A stretch of 64,000 nucleotides of DNA from JAVVHH01 sp965199585 (GCA_965199585.1 CBDASI010000002.1:1240001-1304000); one strand, 5' to 3'. Shown: positions 25,316 to 35,225, numbered from the stretch's first letter. Numbers and translations are program-made. Notes: generated from the letters alone by a model not told the origin.

Positions 25316-27973
25316 GTGAACGACGGTACGCTTCCTGGGTCGGCATCGCCCAGAAAAACATCTTTTATTTCGGTCGCGCTCGGCCGCTGGACCGGGGCCT
25401 GTGCTCGCAACCGCGTCGTCACCCTCGCGGCGGCGCTGGCGTTGGCGGCGGTCTGCCTCTGGCTCGCGTCGACCCGGCTCGGCGTCAGCACCGATACCAG
25501 CACGCTGTTCTCCTCCTCGCTGCCGTGGCGCCAGCGGTCCATGGCCATCGACCGCGCCTTCCCCCGCCAGCAGGACTTGCTGGTCGCCGTCGTAAGCGGC
25601 ACCACCCCCGAGGAGGCCGAAGAGACCGCCGACGCGCTCGCCGCCGCGCTGGCGCCCAACCACGCGCACTTCAAATCCGTCGACCGTCCGGACAACTCGC
25701 CCTATCTCGTGCGCAACGGCCTACTCTTTCTCGACACGGCGACGCTCACCACCCTGCTGAACGCCACGATCGACGCGCAGCCGTTCCTGGGGCAACTCGC
25801 CGCTGACCCTAGCCTGCGCGGCCTGATGAGCGCCCTCGGCCTCATCGCCCAGGGCGTCGACGCCGGTCAGGCCGATCTCGGCGCTTTCACTCCCGCGCTC
25901 GCCGGCTTCCACACTGCGCTGTCTCGCGCCGCCGCCGGCAACCCGGAGCCGCTGTCCTGGCAGCGGCTGCTCGCCGGCTCGGTCGCCGATCTGGCCGGCA
26001 AATACCGGTTCGTGCTCATCCGCCCCGTGCTCGATTATGGCGCGCTGCAGCCCGGTGCCGCCGGCTCTGCCCTCGTCCGCGCCGCCGCTGCCGCGTTGCC
26101 CGATGTCCGCGCCGGCCGCGCCGCGGTGCACCTCACCGGCCAAGTCGCGCTCGACGACGAGGAGTTCGGCACGGTCGCCCATGGCGCGGTCAAGGGCCTG
26201 CTCGTCAGCTTCGCGCTCGTCGGCGTGCTGCTGTTCCTTGCGGTCCGCACCTGGCGCATCGCCGTCCCGATCTTGCTGACCCTCATCCTCGGCCTGCTCG
26301 CCACCACCGGGTTTGCTGCGGTGGCCGTTGGAACGCTCAACCTCGTCTCCGTCGCCTTCGCCGTGCTGTTCACCGGCATCGCGGTCGATTTCACCATCCA
26401 ATTCGCCGTCCGTTACCGTGAGGCGCGCCTCGCGCATCCGGCGATGAACGAGGCCCTGCTGCAGACCAGCCGTCGCGCCGGGGTGCAGATCCTGGTCGCG
26501 GCACTCGCCAGCATGGCCGGGTTCCTCGCCTTCACGCCGGCCAGCTTCGTGGGCGTGGCCCAGCTTGGCCTGATCGCCGGCGTCGGCATGCTGATCGCGT
26601 TTTGCTGTACGGTGACGTTCCTCCCGGCCTTGCTCGCCACCTTCAAATCCAGCGGCGGGGCCGCCGAGACCGGGCTGGCCTGGTTGCGGCCGCTCGACCC
26701 GGTGCTGAACCGGTGGCACCGCCCGGTCGTGTTCGCTTTCATTGCCTTGGCCGCCCTCGGCGCCGCGCTGCTGCCAACGCTCGAGTTCGACAGCGACCCG
26801 CTGCACACGAAGGACCCTAACTCCGAGGCGGTCAAAACCCTCAACAGCCTGCTCGACGATCCCGTCACCAATCCCTACACGATCGATAGCCTCGCGCCGT
26901 CGCTCGACGCTGCCAAGACGCTGGTCGACCGTCTCGACAAGCTGCCCACCGCGGACAGCGTGCTTTGGCTCGGCAGCTTCGTGCCCGAGAACCAGGCCGA
27001 GAAGTTCCCCATCCTTCAGGACGCGGCCAGCGTTCTACGCACCACGCTCACGCCGCCGGCGCTGCCCGCGCGACCGGACGCCGCCGCCCTGCGCGCCGCC
27101 GTGCAGAAAGCTGCCGCCGCCCTGGTTGCCGCCAAGCCCAAGCTCCCGGCGGACAGCCCGGTCCTGCCGATCATCGGCGACCTTCAGACGCTCGCGACCG
27201 CACCCGACGCCGTGCTGCTGGCGGCCGACACCGCGCTGACCCGGTTCCTGCCGCTACAGCTCGACCGTCTCCGCCTCGCGCTGGACGCCACGCCGGTGAC
27301 GCAGGCAGACGTGCCGAAATCGCTGCGCGACGAATGGGTGCTTCCCGACGGACGGGCCAAGGTCGAGGTGTCGCCCAAGCTCGCCATCGTCCGCAGCCCG
27401 GACGGGCTAGAGCGCTTCGTCGGCGAGGTCGAGGCCGTCGCGCCCGATGCCGGCGGCTCGGCGATCATCATCGCCGGCAGCACGGAATCGATCCTCAACG
27501 CATTCAAGACCGCTGCCTTGCTGGCCATCATCGCCATCGCAATCCTGCTGGCGATCACCACGCAGCATCTGCTCGACATGTCGCTCGTCGTGCTGCCGCT
27601 GATCATCTCGTCGTTGCTGACGGTGCTGTGTGCGGTCAGCATCGGCATGGAGCTGAACTTCGCCAACATCATCGCACTGCCCTTGCTGCTCGGCGTCGGC
27701 GTCTCGTTCAACGTCTATTTCGTGATGAACTGGCGCGCCGGCCGCACCGCCCCGCTCGGCTCGGCGACGGCGCGCGCGGTGTTGTTCTCCGCGCTGACCA
27801 CGGCGACCGCGTTCGGCTCGCTCGCGTTGTCCGGGCATCCTGGCACTGCCAGCTTAGGTAGGCTGCTGCTGCTCAGCCTGAGCTGCACGCTGCTGACCAC
27901 GATCGTGTTCCTGCCCGCGCTGCTCGATTGGCTCGGCAGCCCGGCCGTGGCATTCCGTCGCCGAAGAAGCTGA
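25316..27973 (+). CDS. hpnN: Hopanoid RND transporter HpnN
   Basis: This is an 885-residue RND-superfamily protein (MMPL/HpnN type) with an N-terminal membrane helix, two large periplasmic loops and two clusters of membrane helices. First cluster: LLVSFALVGVLLFLAVRTW and FAVLFTGIAVDFTIQFAVRY. Second cluster: FANIIALPLLLGVGVSFNVY and ALTTATAFGSLALSGHPGTA. HpnN moves hopanoids to the outer membrane in Rhodopseudomonas and Burkholderia. Length agrees with that family, and hpnA/hpnL lie about 24 kb away, supporting the call. The GTG start follows a GATTAAAGAC purine stretch. A HAD gene follows after 16 bases. Confidence 0.88.
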   Translation: MNDGTLPGSASPRKTSFISVALGRWTGACARNRVVTLAAALALAAVCLWLASTRLGVSTDTSTLFSSSLPWRQRSMAIDRAFPRQQDLLVAVVSGTTPEEAEETADALAAALAPNHAHFKSVDRPDNSPYLVRNGLLFLDTATLTTLLNATIDAQPFLGQLAADPSLRGLMSALGLIAQGVDAGQADLGAFTPALAGFHTALSRAAAGNPEPLSWQRLLAGSVADLAGKYRFVLIRPVLDYGALQPGAAGSALVRAAAAALPDVRAGRAAVHLTGQVALDDEEFGTVAHGAVKGLLVSFALVGVLLFLAVRTWRIAVPILLTLILGLLATTGFAAVAVGTLNLVSVAFAVLFTGIAVDFTIQFAVRYREARLAHPAMNEALLQTSRRAGVQILVAALASMAGFLAFTPASFVGVAQLGLIAGVGMLIAFCCTVTFLPALLATFKSSGGAAETGLAWLRPLDPVLNRWHRPVVFAFIALAALGAALLPTLEFDSDPLHTKDPNSEAVKTLNSLLDDPVTNPYTIDSLAPSLDAAKTLVDRLDKLPTADSVLWLGSFVPENQAEKFPILQDAASVLRTTLTPPALPARPDAAALRAAVQKAAAALVAAKPKLPADSPVLPIIGDLQTLATAPDAVLLAADTALTRFLPLQLDRLRLALDATPVTQADVPKSLRDEWVLPDGRAKVEVSPKLAIVRSPDGLERFVGEVEAVAPDAGGSAIIIAGSTESILNAFKTAALLAIIAIAILLAITTQHLLDMSLVVLPLIISSLLTVLCAVSIGMELNFANIIALPLLLGVGVSFNVYFVMNWRAGRTAPLGSATARAVLFSALTTATAFGSLALSGHPGTASLGRLLLLSLSCTLLTTIVFLPALLDWLGSPAVAFRRRRS

Positions 27974-27989
27974 GCGCAGGAGAGACGGC

Positions 27990-28712
27990 ATGGGATCGAT
28001 GAGCGACGTTCGCGCCCTGGTGTTCGACGTCTTCGGCACGGTAGTCGATTGGCGGGGCGGCGTTGCCCGGGAGGCGGCGCCCTTCCTTGCGCGGTATGCG
28101 CCCGATGCCGACCCGGCGGCGTTCGCCGATGCCTGGCGCAAGCAATACCAGCCGGCCATGGAGCAATGCCGCTCCGGCCAGCGCCCGTTCACCCGTCTCG
28201 ACGTGCTGCATCGCGAGAACCTCGACGCCATCCTGCCGAAGTTCGGCATCGATCCTGCCGCAGTGCCGCCCGGCGAGCTCGACGCGCTGAACCTCGCCTG
28301 GCACCGTCTCGATCCCTGGCCCGATGCGGTCGCCGGCCTGGCGATGATGAAGCGGTCCTTCATCATCGCGCCGCTGTCGAACGGCAACGTTATCCTGATG
28401 CTCGACATCGCCAAGCGCGCTGGTCTGCCGTGGGATGCGATCCTCGGCGCGGAGGTGGTGCAGGCCTACAAGCCGATGCCGGAGGCCTATCTCCGCACCG
28501 CCGACATGCTCGCGCTGCGGCCGCACCAGGTCTGCCTCGTCGCTGCCCATAACGGCGACCTCGCGGCGGCCCGGGCCGTCGGTTTGCGGACCGCCTTCGT
28601 CGCCCGGCCGACCGAACACGGCCCCGGCCAAACCACCGATCTGGCCCCCGAACAGGAGTGGGACCGCGTGGCCGCAGACTTCGTTGAGCTCGCGGAGCAA
28701 CTGGCGCAGTAG
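27990..28712 (+). CDS. Haloacid dehalogenase type II (HAD superfamily)
   Basis: The 240-residue HAD hydrolase has the nucleophile Asp in LVFDVFGTVVDWRGG, which is the haloacid dehalogenase form of motif I. Motif II lies in APLSNGNVILML, and the Lys and acidic motifs in VVQAYKPMPEAYLRTADML and CLVAAHNGDLAAARAVGL. Members convert L-2-haloacids to D-2-hydroxyacids, though many annotated ones have other substrates. The usual SNGN and YKP elements are intact. It probably shares a transcript with hpnN. A REP-like repeat begins eight bases after the stop. Confidence 0.88.
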   Translation: MGSMSDVRALVFDVFGTVVDWRGGVAREAAPFLARYAPDADPAAFADAWRKQYQPAMEQCRSGQRPFTRLDVLHRENLDAILPKFGIDPAAVPPGELDALNLAWHRLDPWPDAVAGLAMMKRSFIIAPLSNGNVILMLDIAKRAGLPWDAILGAEVVQAYKPMPEAYLRTADMLALRPHQVCLVAAHNGDLAAARAVGLRTAFVARPTEHGPGQTTDLAPEQEWDRVAADFVELAEQLAQ

Positions 28713-28720
28713 ACGCCGTC

Positions 28721-28748
28721 GTCAGTGCGAGGAGCGTAGCGATGCGGC
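28721..28748. repeat. REP-like repeat, second copy of family A
   Basis: This 28-bp block contains GCGAGGAGCGTAGCGA, identical to the core of the element at 6819-6919, and continues with GCGGC in both. Only the left half is recognisable here; the inverted right half is absent. Confidence 0.65.
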
Positions 28749-28803
28749 CGGGGCAGCGGTGTGCTGCGCTGGTTTATCTTGGATGGACGCGTTTTGCGGC
28801 GAT

Positions 28804-28821
28804 GGTGGGCTGAAGCCCACC
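28804..28821. terminator. GGTGGGCT/AGCCCACC hairpin between convergent genes
   Basis: A perfect 8-bp inverted repeat around GA lies between the HAD gene and the stop of the binding-protein gene, followed by CCTACGAG. This sequence type is a common extragenic palindrome; in this position it could also end transcription from either side. Confidence 0.5.
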
Positions 28822-28846
28822 CTACGAGGGAGTTGACGAGCGGTCG

Positions 28847-30088
28847 TCAGGTGCCGAGTTGCGGACGCAGGGTCGTCACCGAGGCGTCGACCGGGTGCAC
28901 GGTGCGCAGCACACCCCCGTGCCACTGCGCCACCACCGGCAATGCCAGCGTGTTCTGCCCCTTGTCGTCGAACCGTCCGCCCCAGCCATTCGCCATCTGC
29001 CCGAGCGGGACGTCGATGCCCTGCACCGCGTCGCGCACCTTGTCCTTGTCGAGGCTGCCCGCGCGGGACAGGGCATCCAGGAACATCCTGGCGCCCACGT
29101 AGTTGGCCAGGCTGTGTCCGCTGCGCGGCTTGGCGCCATATTTCCGCTCGTAGGCCGCCTCCACCGTGCGCAGGCCGGGCGCCACGCCCTGATTGGTGGC
29201 GTACGGCGGGAAGCCGACGTTCAGGGTGCCGTCGAAGGCAGCGCCCACCGCGCTCGCCGTATCGGTGATCGCGTAGCCGCCGCCGGCACCGACGACCATG
29301 CGCGGCAGCCAGCCGAGCTGAGCCATTTGGCGGTAGAACATCACCGTGTCGTTCTGGTAGCCCGTGTGCAGCACCACCGTGATGTCCGCCCCGCGCAGGC
29401 GCTGCACCGCGTTGGCAAGGTCCGGCGTCGCCCCATTGTAGGCGAGCTTGTCGACCACCGTCAGGCCGCGATCCTTCAGCCGCGCCAGCTGCAGCCCGCC
29501 GACCGTGCTGCCGTAGATACCGTCCTCGTGCAAAATCGCGATGCGCAGCTCGGCGCGGCGCGGCGCCTGCTTCATGCCCCAGCTTGTGGCCAGCGTTTCG
29601 GTCACCGTGTCGACGCTCAGCGCGGCGATCATCGTCGCGCTGGAGCAGGAACGGAACAGCAAGCGGAACCCGCGCTCCAGCACCGGGTCGCAGATGGCGC
29701 CGAGCTCGAAATACGGGACACCGGCCAGCTCCGTCACTTGGCTCGCCGCGATCACCAGCGGGCTGGAGAAGCTGCCGAACACGGCGCCGACCTTCTCCCG
29801 ATCCTTCTCTGGACCGATCAGCCGTTTGACCTCGGTCGCCGCCGCCGCCGGGTCGACCGCGTCGCCCTTGATCAACCGGATCGGGCGGTCGAACAGCCCG
29901 CCCGCCGCGTTCCGCTCGTCGGCTGCCAGTTCGAGGCCGCGGTAGCTTTCGTCGCCAAATAGCGAGAGCATGCCCGAGAACGGATACAGCGCACCCAATG
30001 GCAGCGGCTCGGCATCGGCCCAAGCCCGGCGTGCGATCGCGGGGAGGGCCAGCGCACCTCCGAGGATCGCACGGCGATACAGCGTCAT
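28847..30088 (-). CDS. Periplasmic substrate-binding protein (Leu/Ile/Val-type ABC)
   Basis: The 413-residue protein is of the branched-chain amino acid binding family (type 1 periplasmic fold). A Tat-like signal (YRRAILGGALALPAIARRAWA) is followed by LPLGALYPFSGMLSLFGDES and LELAADERNAAGGLFDRPIR. Further conserved segments are AVFGSFSSPLVIAASQVTEL and AILHEDGIYGSTVGGL. It would bind amino acids, amides or aromatic acids in the periplasm. No permease or ATPase gene is adjacent, so it is an orphan. The ATG at 30088 starts the signal peptide directly. Confidence 0.87.
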   Translation of the reverse strand: MTLYRRAILGGALALPAIARRAWADAEPLPLGALYPFSGMLSLFGDESYRGLELAADERNAAGGLFDRPIRLIKGDAVDPAAAATEVKRLIGPEKDREKVGAVFGSFSSPLVIAASQVTELAGVPYFELGAICDPVLERGFRLLFRSCSSATMIAALSVDTVTETLATSWGMKQAPRRAELRIAILHEDGIYGSTVGGLQLARLKDRGLTVVDKLAYNGATPDLANAVQRLRGADITVVLHTGYQNDTVMFYRQMAQLGWLPRMVVGAGGGYAITDTASAVGAAFDGTLNVGFPPYATNQGVAPGLRTVEAAYERKYGAKPRSGHSLANYVGARMFLDALSRAGSLDKDKVRDAVQGIDVPLGQMANGWGGRFDDKGQNTLALPVVAQWHGGVLRTVHPVDASVTTLRPQLGT

Positions 30089-30193
30089 CGAGATCCGTTC
30101 AGCTTTTCGAGATAGTCTTGTAAGGCCACAACCGGTGCAAGCGCGAAGGGTTCCGTTGCCCGTGCGTCCGCCCCAACCAGTCCGGAGTTGCCC

Positions 30194-31204
30194 ATGTCCC
30201 CCGCCCCAACCTTACCCGCCGAGATGCGCTACGTCGCCCACGAGGCCGGCGGGCCCGAAACGATGCACGTCGCCACCGGGCCGGTCCCGGCCGCCAAGCC
30301 AGGCGAGCTGCTGATCCGCGTCGAGGCCGCCGGCGTCAACCGGCCGGACGTCGCCCAGCGGCAGGGCACCTATCCGCCGCCGCCCGGCGCCAGCCCGGTG
30401 CTCGGCCTCGAAGTCGCCGGCGAGGTGGCCGCCCTCGGCGACGGCGTTCAGGGTTGGTCCGTCGGCGACAAGGTCTGCGCCCTGGCCAATGGCGGCGGCT
30501 ATGCCGAATACTGCACCGCGCCGGCCACCCAGTGCTTGCCGTGGCCCACCGGCTACGACGCCATCCGCGCCGCCGCCCTGCCGGAGAATCAATTCACCGT
30601 TTGGGCCAACCTGTTCGGCCACGGCCGGCTGCAACCCGGCGAGCGCGCCCTGGTCCATGGCGGCACCAGCGGCATCGGCCTGACCGCCATCCAGCTCGCT
30701 CACGAGTTCGGCAGCCGCGTCTACACGACCGCCGGGTCGCGCGAGAAATGCGACGCGTGCCTGAAATTCGGCGCCGACGCCGCAATCAACTACAAGGAGG
30801 CCGATTTCGCCGCGTCCATCAAGGAGTTCACCGGTGGTAAAGGCGTCGACGTCGTGCTCGACATGGTCGGCGGCTCCTATGCCGCGCAGAACCTGCGCTG
30901 CCTCGCCATGGATGGACGGCTGGTGATCATCGCCTTTCTCGGCGGCAGCAAGGCCGACGGCCTCGACCTCACCCCGATCATGACCCGGCGCCTGACCGTC
31001 ACCGGCAGCACCATGCGCCCGCGTACGGCCGCGCAGAAGGCCGCGATCGCCGACGACCTGCGCGAGAAAGTGTGGCCGGTGCTCGACCAAGGCCGCTGTG
31101 GCCCGGTAATTAATGCCGTCTTCCCGCTCGAGAAGGCCGAGGATGCCCATAGGCTGATGGAGAGTAGCGCGCATATCGGCAAGATCATGCTGTCGGTCGC
31201 TTAG
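30194..31204 (+). CDS. NAD(P)H:quinone oxidoreductase, zinc-free MDR family
   Basis: The 336-residue protein is a medium-chain dehydrogenase/reductase of the quinone oxidoreductase (PIG3-like) group. It has VEAAGVNRPDVAQRQGTYPP in the catalytic domain and the nucleotide-binding motif ALVHGGTSGIGLTAIQLAHE, where a loop with Ser replaces the usual glycine. Typical later segments are INYKEADFAASIKEFTGGKG and GRLVIIAFLGGSKADGLDL. No zinc-binding cysteines are present. It probably reduces quinones or enones with NADPH. A TTG at 30188 is possible, but the ATG at 30194 is preferred. Confidence 0.9.
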   Translation: MSPAPTLPAEMRYVAHEAGGPETMHVATGPVPAAKPGELLIRVEAAGVNRPDVAQRQGTYPPPPGASPVLGLEVAGEVAALGDGVQGWSVGDKVCALANGGGYAEYCTAPATQCLPWPTGYDAIRAAALPENQFTVWANLFGHGRLQPGERALVHGGTSGIGLTAIQLAHEFGSRVYTTAGSREKCDACLKFGADAAINYKEADFAASIKEFTGGKGVDVVLDMVGGSYAAQNLRCLAMDGRLVIIAFLGGSKADGLDLTPIMTRRLTVTGSTMRPRTAAQKAAIADDLREKVWPVLDQGRCGPVINAVFPLEKAEDAHRLMESSAHIGKIMLSVA

Positions 31205-31603
31205 AGCACTCGCTCTACCTCATCGATGGGAGAGCAACTTAGTCCTGCCCAACCAGTTCGGTTCGGTAGGATGCCGCGCTAGCGCCTGGATTTGGATCCT
31301 GTCTGAAACTTCATCTTGGGTCTCAGACGGGAGCCGCGGCAGATCAATCCATTGCCAACTACTTCTAGAGTCACCACTTGACGAATCACCGCTTATGCTG
31401 GAAGTTTTGCTTGCGTGCGGAATGGCAGTGACGTCTCCGACAAGCGCGCCAGAGCCTTCCGTGAGCGGACGTCAGACCGTAGCGCGTTCGGATCGCTTCG
31501 TGACCATCCGGCCGTGACCGACATCCGTGATTTAACCCGGAAGCAACCAAGTAAGCGGCAGTAAGCGGCGAGCTGACGGACAGACACACTCCGAAATGAG
31601 ACA
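31205..31603. other. 399-base intergenic stretch, no gene recognised
   Basis: No frame here shows plausible coding sequence on either strand. A direct duplication GTAAGCGGCA/GTAAGCGGCG lies about 50 bases before the next start, and a weak inverted repeat (GTCTGA and TCAGAC) near 31300. It is probably leader and promoter DNA for the coiled-coil gene. Confidence 0.5.
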
Positions 31604-32311
31604 ATGAGCAGACCAACAGACAATAACGACTCACCATTCTCGGTCGATGCGATCGATGAAGACCGTGTTCGCCGCGCCCTCGGCCTCAAGAGCAGCGGCA
31701 GCTCGCCCACTCACCAGCAACGGCCGGAACAGGCCCGTGCGCGTCATCGTTTCGTCGCCGACGGTGCGGTGCCGGTCGTGATGCTCAATCGAACCGACGG
31801 CGAGACCAGCGGCCTCAAGGAGCGTCTATCGGCGGCCGAGCACGCCCTCGAGAACGAACGTGGCGCTCATGCCAACACCCGCCGCGCCCTGCAGGAGGCG
31901 ACCCAGGCCAACCAGAGCATGCAGACTCGGCTCGGCCATAACGAGCTCTCCAGCGGAGAGGTGCTGCGCACCGAGCGTGAGGGTCGCCGCGTCGCCGAGG
32001 CTGCGCTGGCCGAACTCCGCGCCGCGTTGCAGGCCGAGACCGCCCGCGTGAGCGCCCTCGAAGCCGCGCTGGCCGCGGCTAAGGCCGAGAAGATCGCCGA
32101 TGATAGGGAGGCCGAGCGCAAGGCCGCCGAGCAAACGGCGACGCAAAGCTCCCAGCCGGCCAGCGATGCCGCGCCGGTCCAGTCCGAGATCAGGGTCAGG
32201 CGCGAGGTGAGGGCGTCGGAGCCGATCCCGCGCAAGCAGCGCTCCGGGTCAGCGAAAGAGCCGAAGCCGGTCCGCTGGTGGACGCCGAGCTACCGCGCCA
32301 AGCAGACCTGA
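31604..32311 (+). CDS. Hypothetical coiled-coil protein
   Basis: The 235-residue soluble protein has no signal peptide. The N-terminal 60 residues are polar and probably disordered. Residues about 65-175 are a long Ala/Glu/Arg heptad-like region (LKERLSAAEHALENERGAHA, then VAEAALAELRAALQAETARV) that should form a coiled coil. The C-terminus is basic and ends in PKPVRWWTPSYRAKQT, a Trp-Trp motif that looks like a conserved docking segment. I do not recognise the family. The gene precedes a hairpin and is convergent with uvrA. Confidence 0.7.
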   Translation: MSRPTDNNDSPFSVDAIDEDRVRRALGLKSSGSSPTHQQRPEQARARHRFVADGAVPVVMLNRTDGETSGLKERLSAAEHALENERGAHANTRRALQEATQANQSMQTRLGHNELSSGEVLRTEREGRRVAEAALAELRAALQAETARVSALEAALAAAKAEKIADDREAERKAAEQTATQSSQPASDAAPVQSEIRVRREVRASEPIPRKQRSGSAKEPKPVRWWTPSYRAKQT

Positions 32312-32316
32312 GGAGT

Positions 32317-32340
32317 CTCCCGAGCCAATCGACTCGGGAG
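32317..32340. terminator. Bidirectional terminator-like hairpin between convergent genes
   Basis: CTCCCGAG and CTCGGGAG form an 8-bp perfect stem with an 8-base loop, six bases after the coiled-coil gene stop and four before the uvrA stop. No long T run follows, so termination strength is uncertain. Confidence 0.6.
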
Positions 32341-32344
32341 CAGA

Positions 32345-35188
32345 TTACCCCGCCTGCTTCAACCGTGAGGCAGGCAGTAACGGGCGCAGGAATCGGCCAG
32401 TGTGACTTGCGCTGGTCCCGGCGACGATTTCCGGCGTTCCTTCGGCCACGATCATGCCGCCGCCTTCGCCACCCTCGGGCCCCAGGTCCAGCACCCAATC
32501 CGCGGTCTTGATCACCTCGAGATTGTGCTCGATCACCACCACGGTGTTGCCCTGGTCCACCAGTGCGTGCAGCACTTCGAGCAACTTGCGCACGTCCTCG
32601 AAATGCAGCCCGGTCGTCGGTTCGTCCAGGATGTACAGCGTCCGCCCGGTCGCCCGCCGCGCCAGTTCCTTGCTCAGTTTGATCCGCTGCGCCTCACCGC
32701 CCGACAGCGTCGTCGCCTGTTGCCCGAGCGCGATGTAGCCGAGCCCGACCTTCTGCAGGATGCTGAGCCGGTCGCCGATCTTGGTCACCGAGCTGAAGAA
32801 TGGCACCGCTTCGTCGACCGTCATCGCCAGCACGTCGGCGACCGACTTGCCGCGAAACTTTATTTCTAGTGTCTCGCGGTTGTAGCGGGCGCCTTTGCAG
32901 GTGTCGCACGTCACGAACACGTCGGGCAGGAAGTGCATCTCGATCTTGAGCAGTCCGTCGCCCTGGCAGGCTTCGCAGCGGCCGCCTTTGACGTTGAAGC
33001 TGAAACGGCCGGACTTATAACCGCGCGCCCGGCTTTCCGGTAGTTCGGCGAACCAGTCGCGGATCGGGGCGAACAGGTCGGTGTAGGTGGCAGGGTTACT
33101 GCGGGGAGTGCGGCCGATCGGCGACTGGTCGATGTCGATAATCTTGTCGAGCAAGTCGAGCCCTTCGATCCGCTCGTGCTTGGCCGGCACCTGGCCGGAT
33201 CCCATCAACCGCCGGCTTGCCGCTTTATAGAGGGTGTCGATCACCAGTGTGGACTTCCCGCCGCCCGAAACGCCGGTCACGCAGGTAAAGGTGCCCAGCG
33301 GGATCTGCGCCGTCACGTTCTTGAGATTGTTGCCGCTGGCGCCGACCACACGCAGCACGCGCTTCTTGTCGATCTTGCGCCGCTTCGGCACCGCGATGAA
33401 CTCGCGGCCGGAGAGGAAGGCGCCGGTGATGCTGGCCGGGTCGGCCATCACCTCGTCCGGCGTGCCGTGCGCGATCACGTGGCCGCCCAGCATGCCGGCG
33501 CCGGGCCCCATGTCGATCAGGTAGTCCGCGGCCCGGATCGCGTCCTCGTCGTGCTCGACCACCAGCACCGTGTTGCCCAGCGCCTTCAGCCGCCGCAGCG
33601 TGCCCAGTAAGCGCTCGTTGTCGCGCTGATGCAGCCCGATGCTCGGCTCGTCCAGCACGTAGAGTACGCCGGTCAGCCCGGAGCCGATCTGGCTCGCCAA
33701 CCGGATACGCTGGCTCTCGCCGCCCGACAGCGTCGTGCTGCCGCGCGACAGCGTCAGATAGTCGAGCCCGACATCGACCAGGAACTGCAGCCGCTCGACG
33801 ATCTCGCGCAGGATTCGCCGCGCGATCTCCTGCCGCTGCGGCGTCAGCGTCTCCAGCGCGGCTCCGAACCAGGTCAGCGCCCGGCGGATCGACAGGTCCC
33901 CCGCCGCCGCGATGTCGCTGCCGGCGATCTTGACCGCCAGCGCCTCCGGCTTCAGCCGCGCGCCGTTACACACCTTGCAGGGCTTCTCGCCCTGATAGCG
34001 CGACATCTCTTCCCGCACCCAGGCGCTGTCCGTCTCGGCGAACCGCCGCTCCAGATTGTGCAGCACGCCCTCGAACGGCTTGGTGACGCTGTAGGCGCGC
34101 ACGCCGTCCTTGTAGGAGAACTCGATCGGGGCGGGGTCACCGTGTAACACGGTGTGCGTCACCGCCGCCGGCAGCTCCTCCCACGGTGTCCGCGTGCTCA
34201 CCTTGTAGTGCCGCGCGATGCTCTGCAGCGTCTGGTCGTAATACGGCGACTGCGACCCGGCCCATGGCGCGATCGCCCCGCCGGCCAACGGCAAGCGCGC
34301 ATCCGGAACCACCATCTCCGGGTCGAAGAATGTCTCGACGCCCAGCCCGTCGCAGGCCGGGCAGGCGCCATGCGGCGAGTTGAAGGAGAACAGCCGCGGC
34401 TCGATCTCCTCGATCGTGAACCCGCTCACCGGACACGCGAATCGCGAGCTGAACACCGTCCGTTCGCCCCCGTCCGCGTTCTCCGCGTAGACAACCCCAT
34501 CGGCCAGCCCGAGTGCAGTTTCGAAACTGTCGGCCAGCCGCTGCTCGGTTCCGGCCCGCACCACGACGCGGTCCACCACCGCTTCGATGTCGTGCTTGGT
34601 CTTGCGATTGAGCGCCGGAACCTCGCTAATCTCGTATAGTTTGCCATCCACCTTCACACGCGCGAACCCGCGCCGCTGCAGCTCGGCCAGCTCCTTGCGA
34701 TACTCGCCCTTGCGGTCCCGCACGACCGGAGCCAGCAGCAGCAGCCGCGTGCCGTCCGGCATCGCCATCACCCGGTCCACCATCTGGCTGACCGTCTGCG
34801 CCTCGATCGGCAACCCGGTCGCCGGCGAATACGGCACGCCCACCCGCGCCCACAGCAGCCGCATGTAATCGTGGATCTCGGTCACCGTACCCACGGTCGA
34901 GCGCGGGTTCCGGCTCGTCGTCTTCTGCTCGATGGAGATCGCCGGCGACAGCCCCTCGATGCTGTCCACGTCCGGCTTGCCCATCAGCTCGAGGAACTGC
35001 CGCGCATACGCCGACAGCGACTCGACGTAGCGCCGCTGCCCCTCGGCATAGATCGTATCGAACGCCAGGCTCGACTTGCCCGACCCCGACAGCCCGGTGA
35101 TCACCGTCAGCTGATCCCGCGGGATCGTGACGTCGACATTCTTGAGATTGTGCTCGCGCGCACCGCGCACGCGAATGAAACCCGACAT
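32345..35188 (-). CDS. uvrA: Excinuclease ABC subunit UvrA
   Basis: The 947-residue protein is full-length UvrA. It has two ABC modules: Walker A sequences TGLSGSGKSSLAFDTIYAEG and TGVSGGGKSTLVIDTLY, and signatures LSGGESQRIRLASQIG and LSGGEAQRIKLSKELARRA. Zinc-ligand cysteine pairs are in CPVSGF/CPACDGLG and CEACQGDG/CDTCKGARY. It recognises bulky DNA lesions with UvrB. It is divergent from ssb, and the 145-base gap contains an exact LexA box, so SOS control is expected. Confidence 0.98.
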   Translation of the reverse strand: MSGFIRVRGAREHNLKNVDVTIPRDQLTVITGLSGSGKSSLAFDTIYAEGQRRYVESLSAYARQFLELMGKPDVDSIEGLSPAISIEQKTTSRNPRSTVGTVTEIHDYMRLLWARVGVPYSPATGLPIEAQTVSQMVDRVMAMPDGTRLLLLAPVVRDRKGEYRKELAELQRRGFARVKVDGKLYEISEVPALNRKTKHDIEAVVDRVVVRAGTEQRLADSFETALGLADGVVYAENADGGERTVFSSRFACPVSGFTIEEIEPRLFSFNSPHGACPACDGLGVETFFDPEMVVPDARLPLAGGAIAPWAGSQSPYYDQTLQSIARHYKVSTRTPWEELPAAVTHTVLHGDPAPIEFSYKDGVRAYSVTKPFEGVLHNLERRFAETDSAWVREEMSRYQGEKPCKVCNGARLKPEALAVKIAGSDIAAAGDLSIRRALTWFGAALETLTPQRQEIARRILREIVERLQFLVDVGLDYLTLSRGSTTLSGGESQRIRLASQIGSGLTGVLYVLDEPSIGLHQRDNERLLGTLRRLKALGNTVLVVEHDEDAIRAADYLIDMGPGAGMLGGHVIAHGTPDEVMADPASITGAFLSGREFIAVPKRRKIDKKRVLRVVGASGNNLKNVTAQIPLGTFTCVTGVSGGGKSTLVIDTLYKAASRRLMGSGQVPAKHERIEGLDLLDKIIDIDQSPIGRTPRSNPATYTDLFAPIRDWFAELPESRARGYKSGRFSFNVKGGRCEACQGDGLLKIEMHFLPDVFVTCDTCKGARYNRETLEIKFRGKSVADVLAMTVDEAVPFFSSVTKIGDRLSILQKVGLGYIALGQQATTLSGGEAQRIKLSKELARRATGRTLYILDEPTTGLHFEDVRKLLEVLHALVDQGNTVVVIEHNLEVIKTADWVLDLGPEGGEGGGMIVAEGTPEIVAGTSASHTGRFLRPLLPASRLKQAG

Positions 35189-35210
35189 TCAGTGCCCTCG
35201 CGGCCGTTTT

Positions 35211-35225
35211 GTTCGCTAATCGTTC
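35211..35225. promoter_or_regulatory. Alphaproteobacterial LexA (SOS) box
   Basis: GTTC-GCTAATC-GTTC matches exactly the GTTC-N7-GTTC direct repeat bound by LexA in alphaproteobacteria. It lies 23 bases upstream of the uvrA start and 109 upstream of ssb, a known SOS-controlled position. Both genes could be repressed from it. Confidence 0.8.
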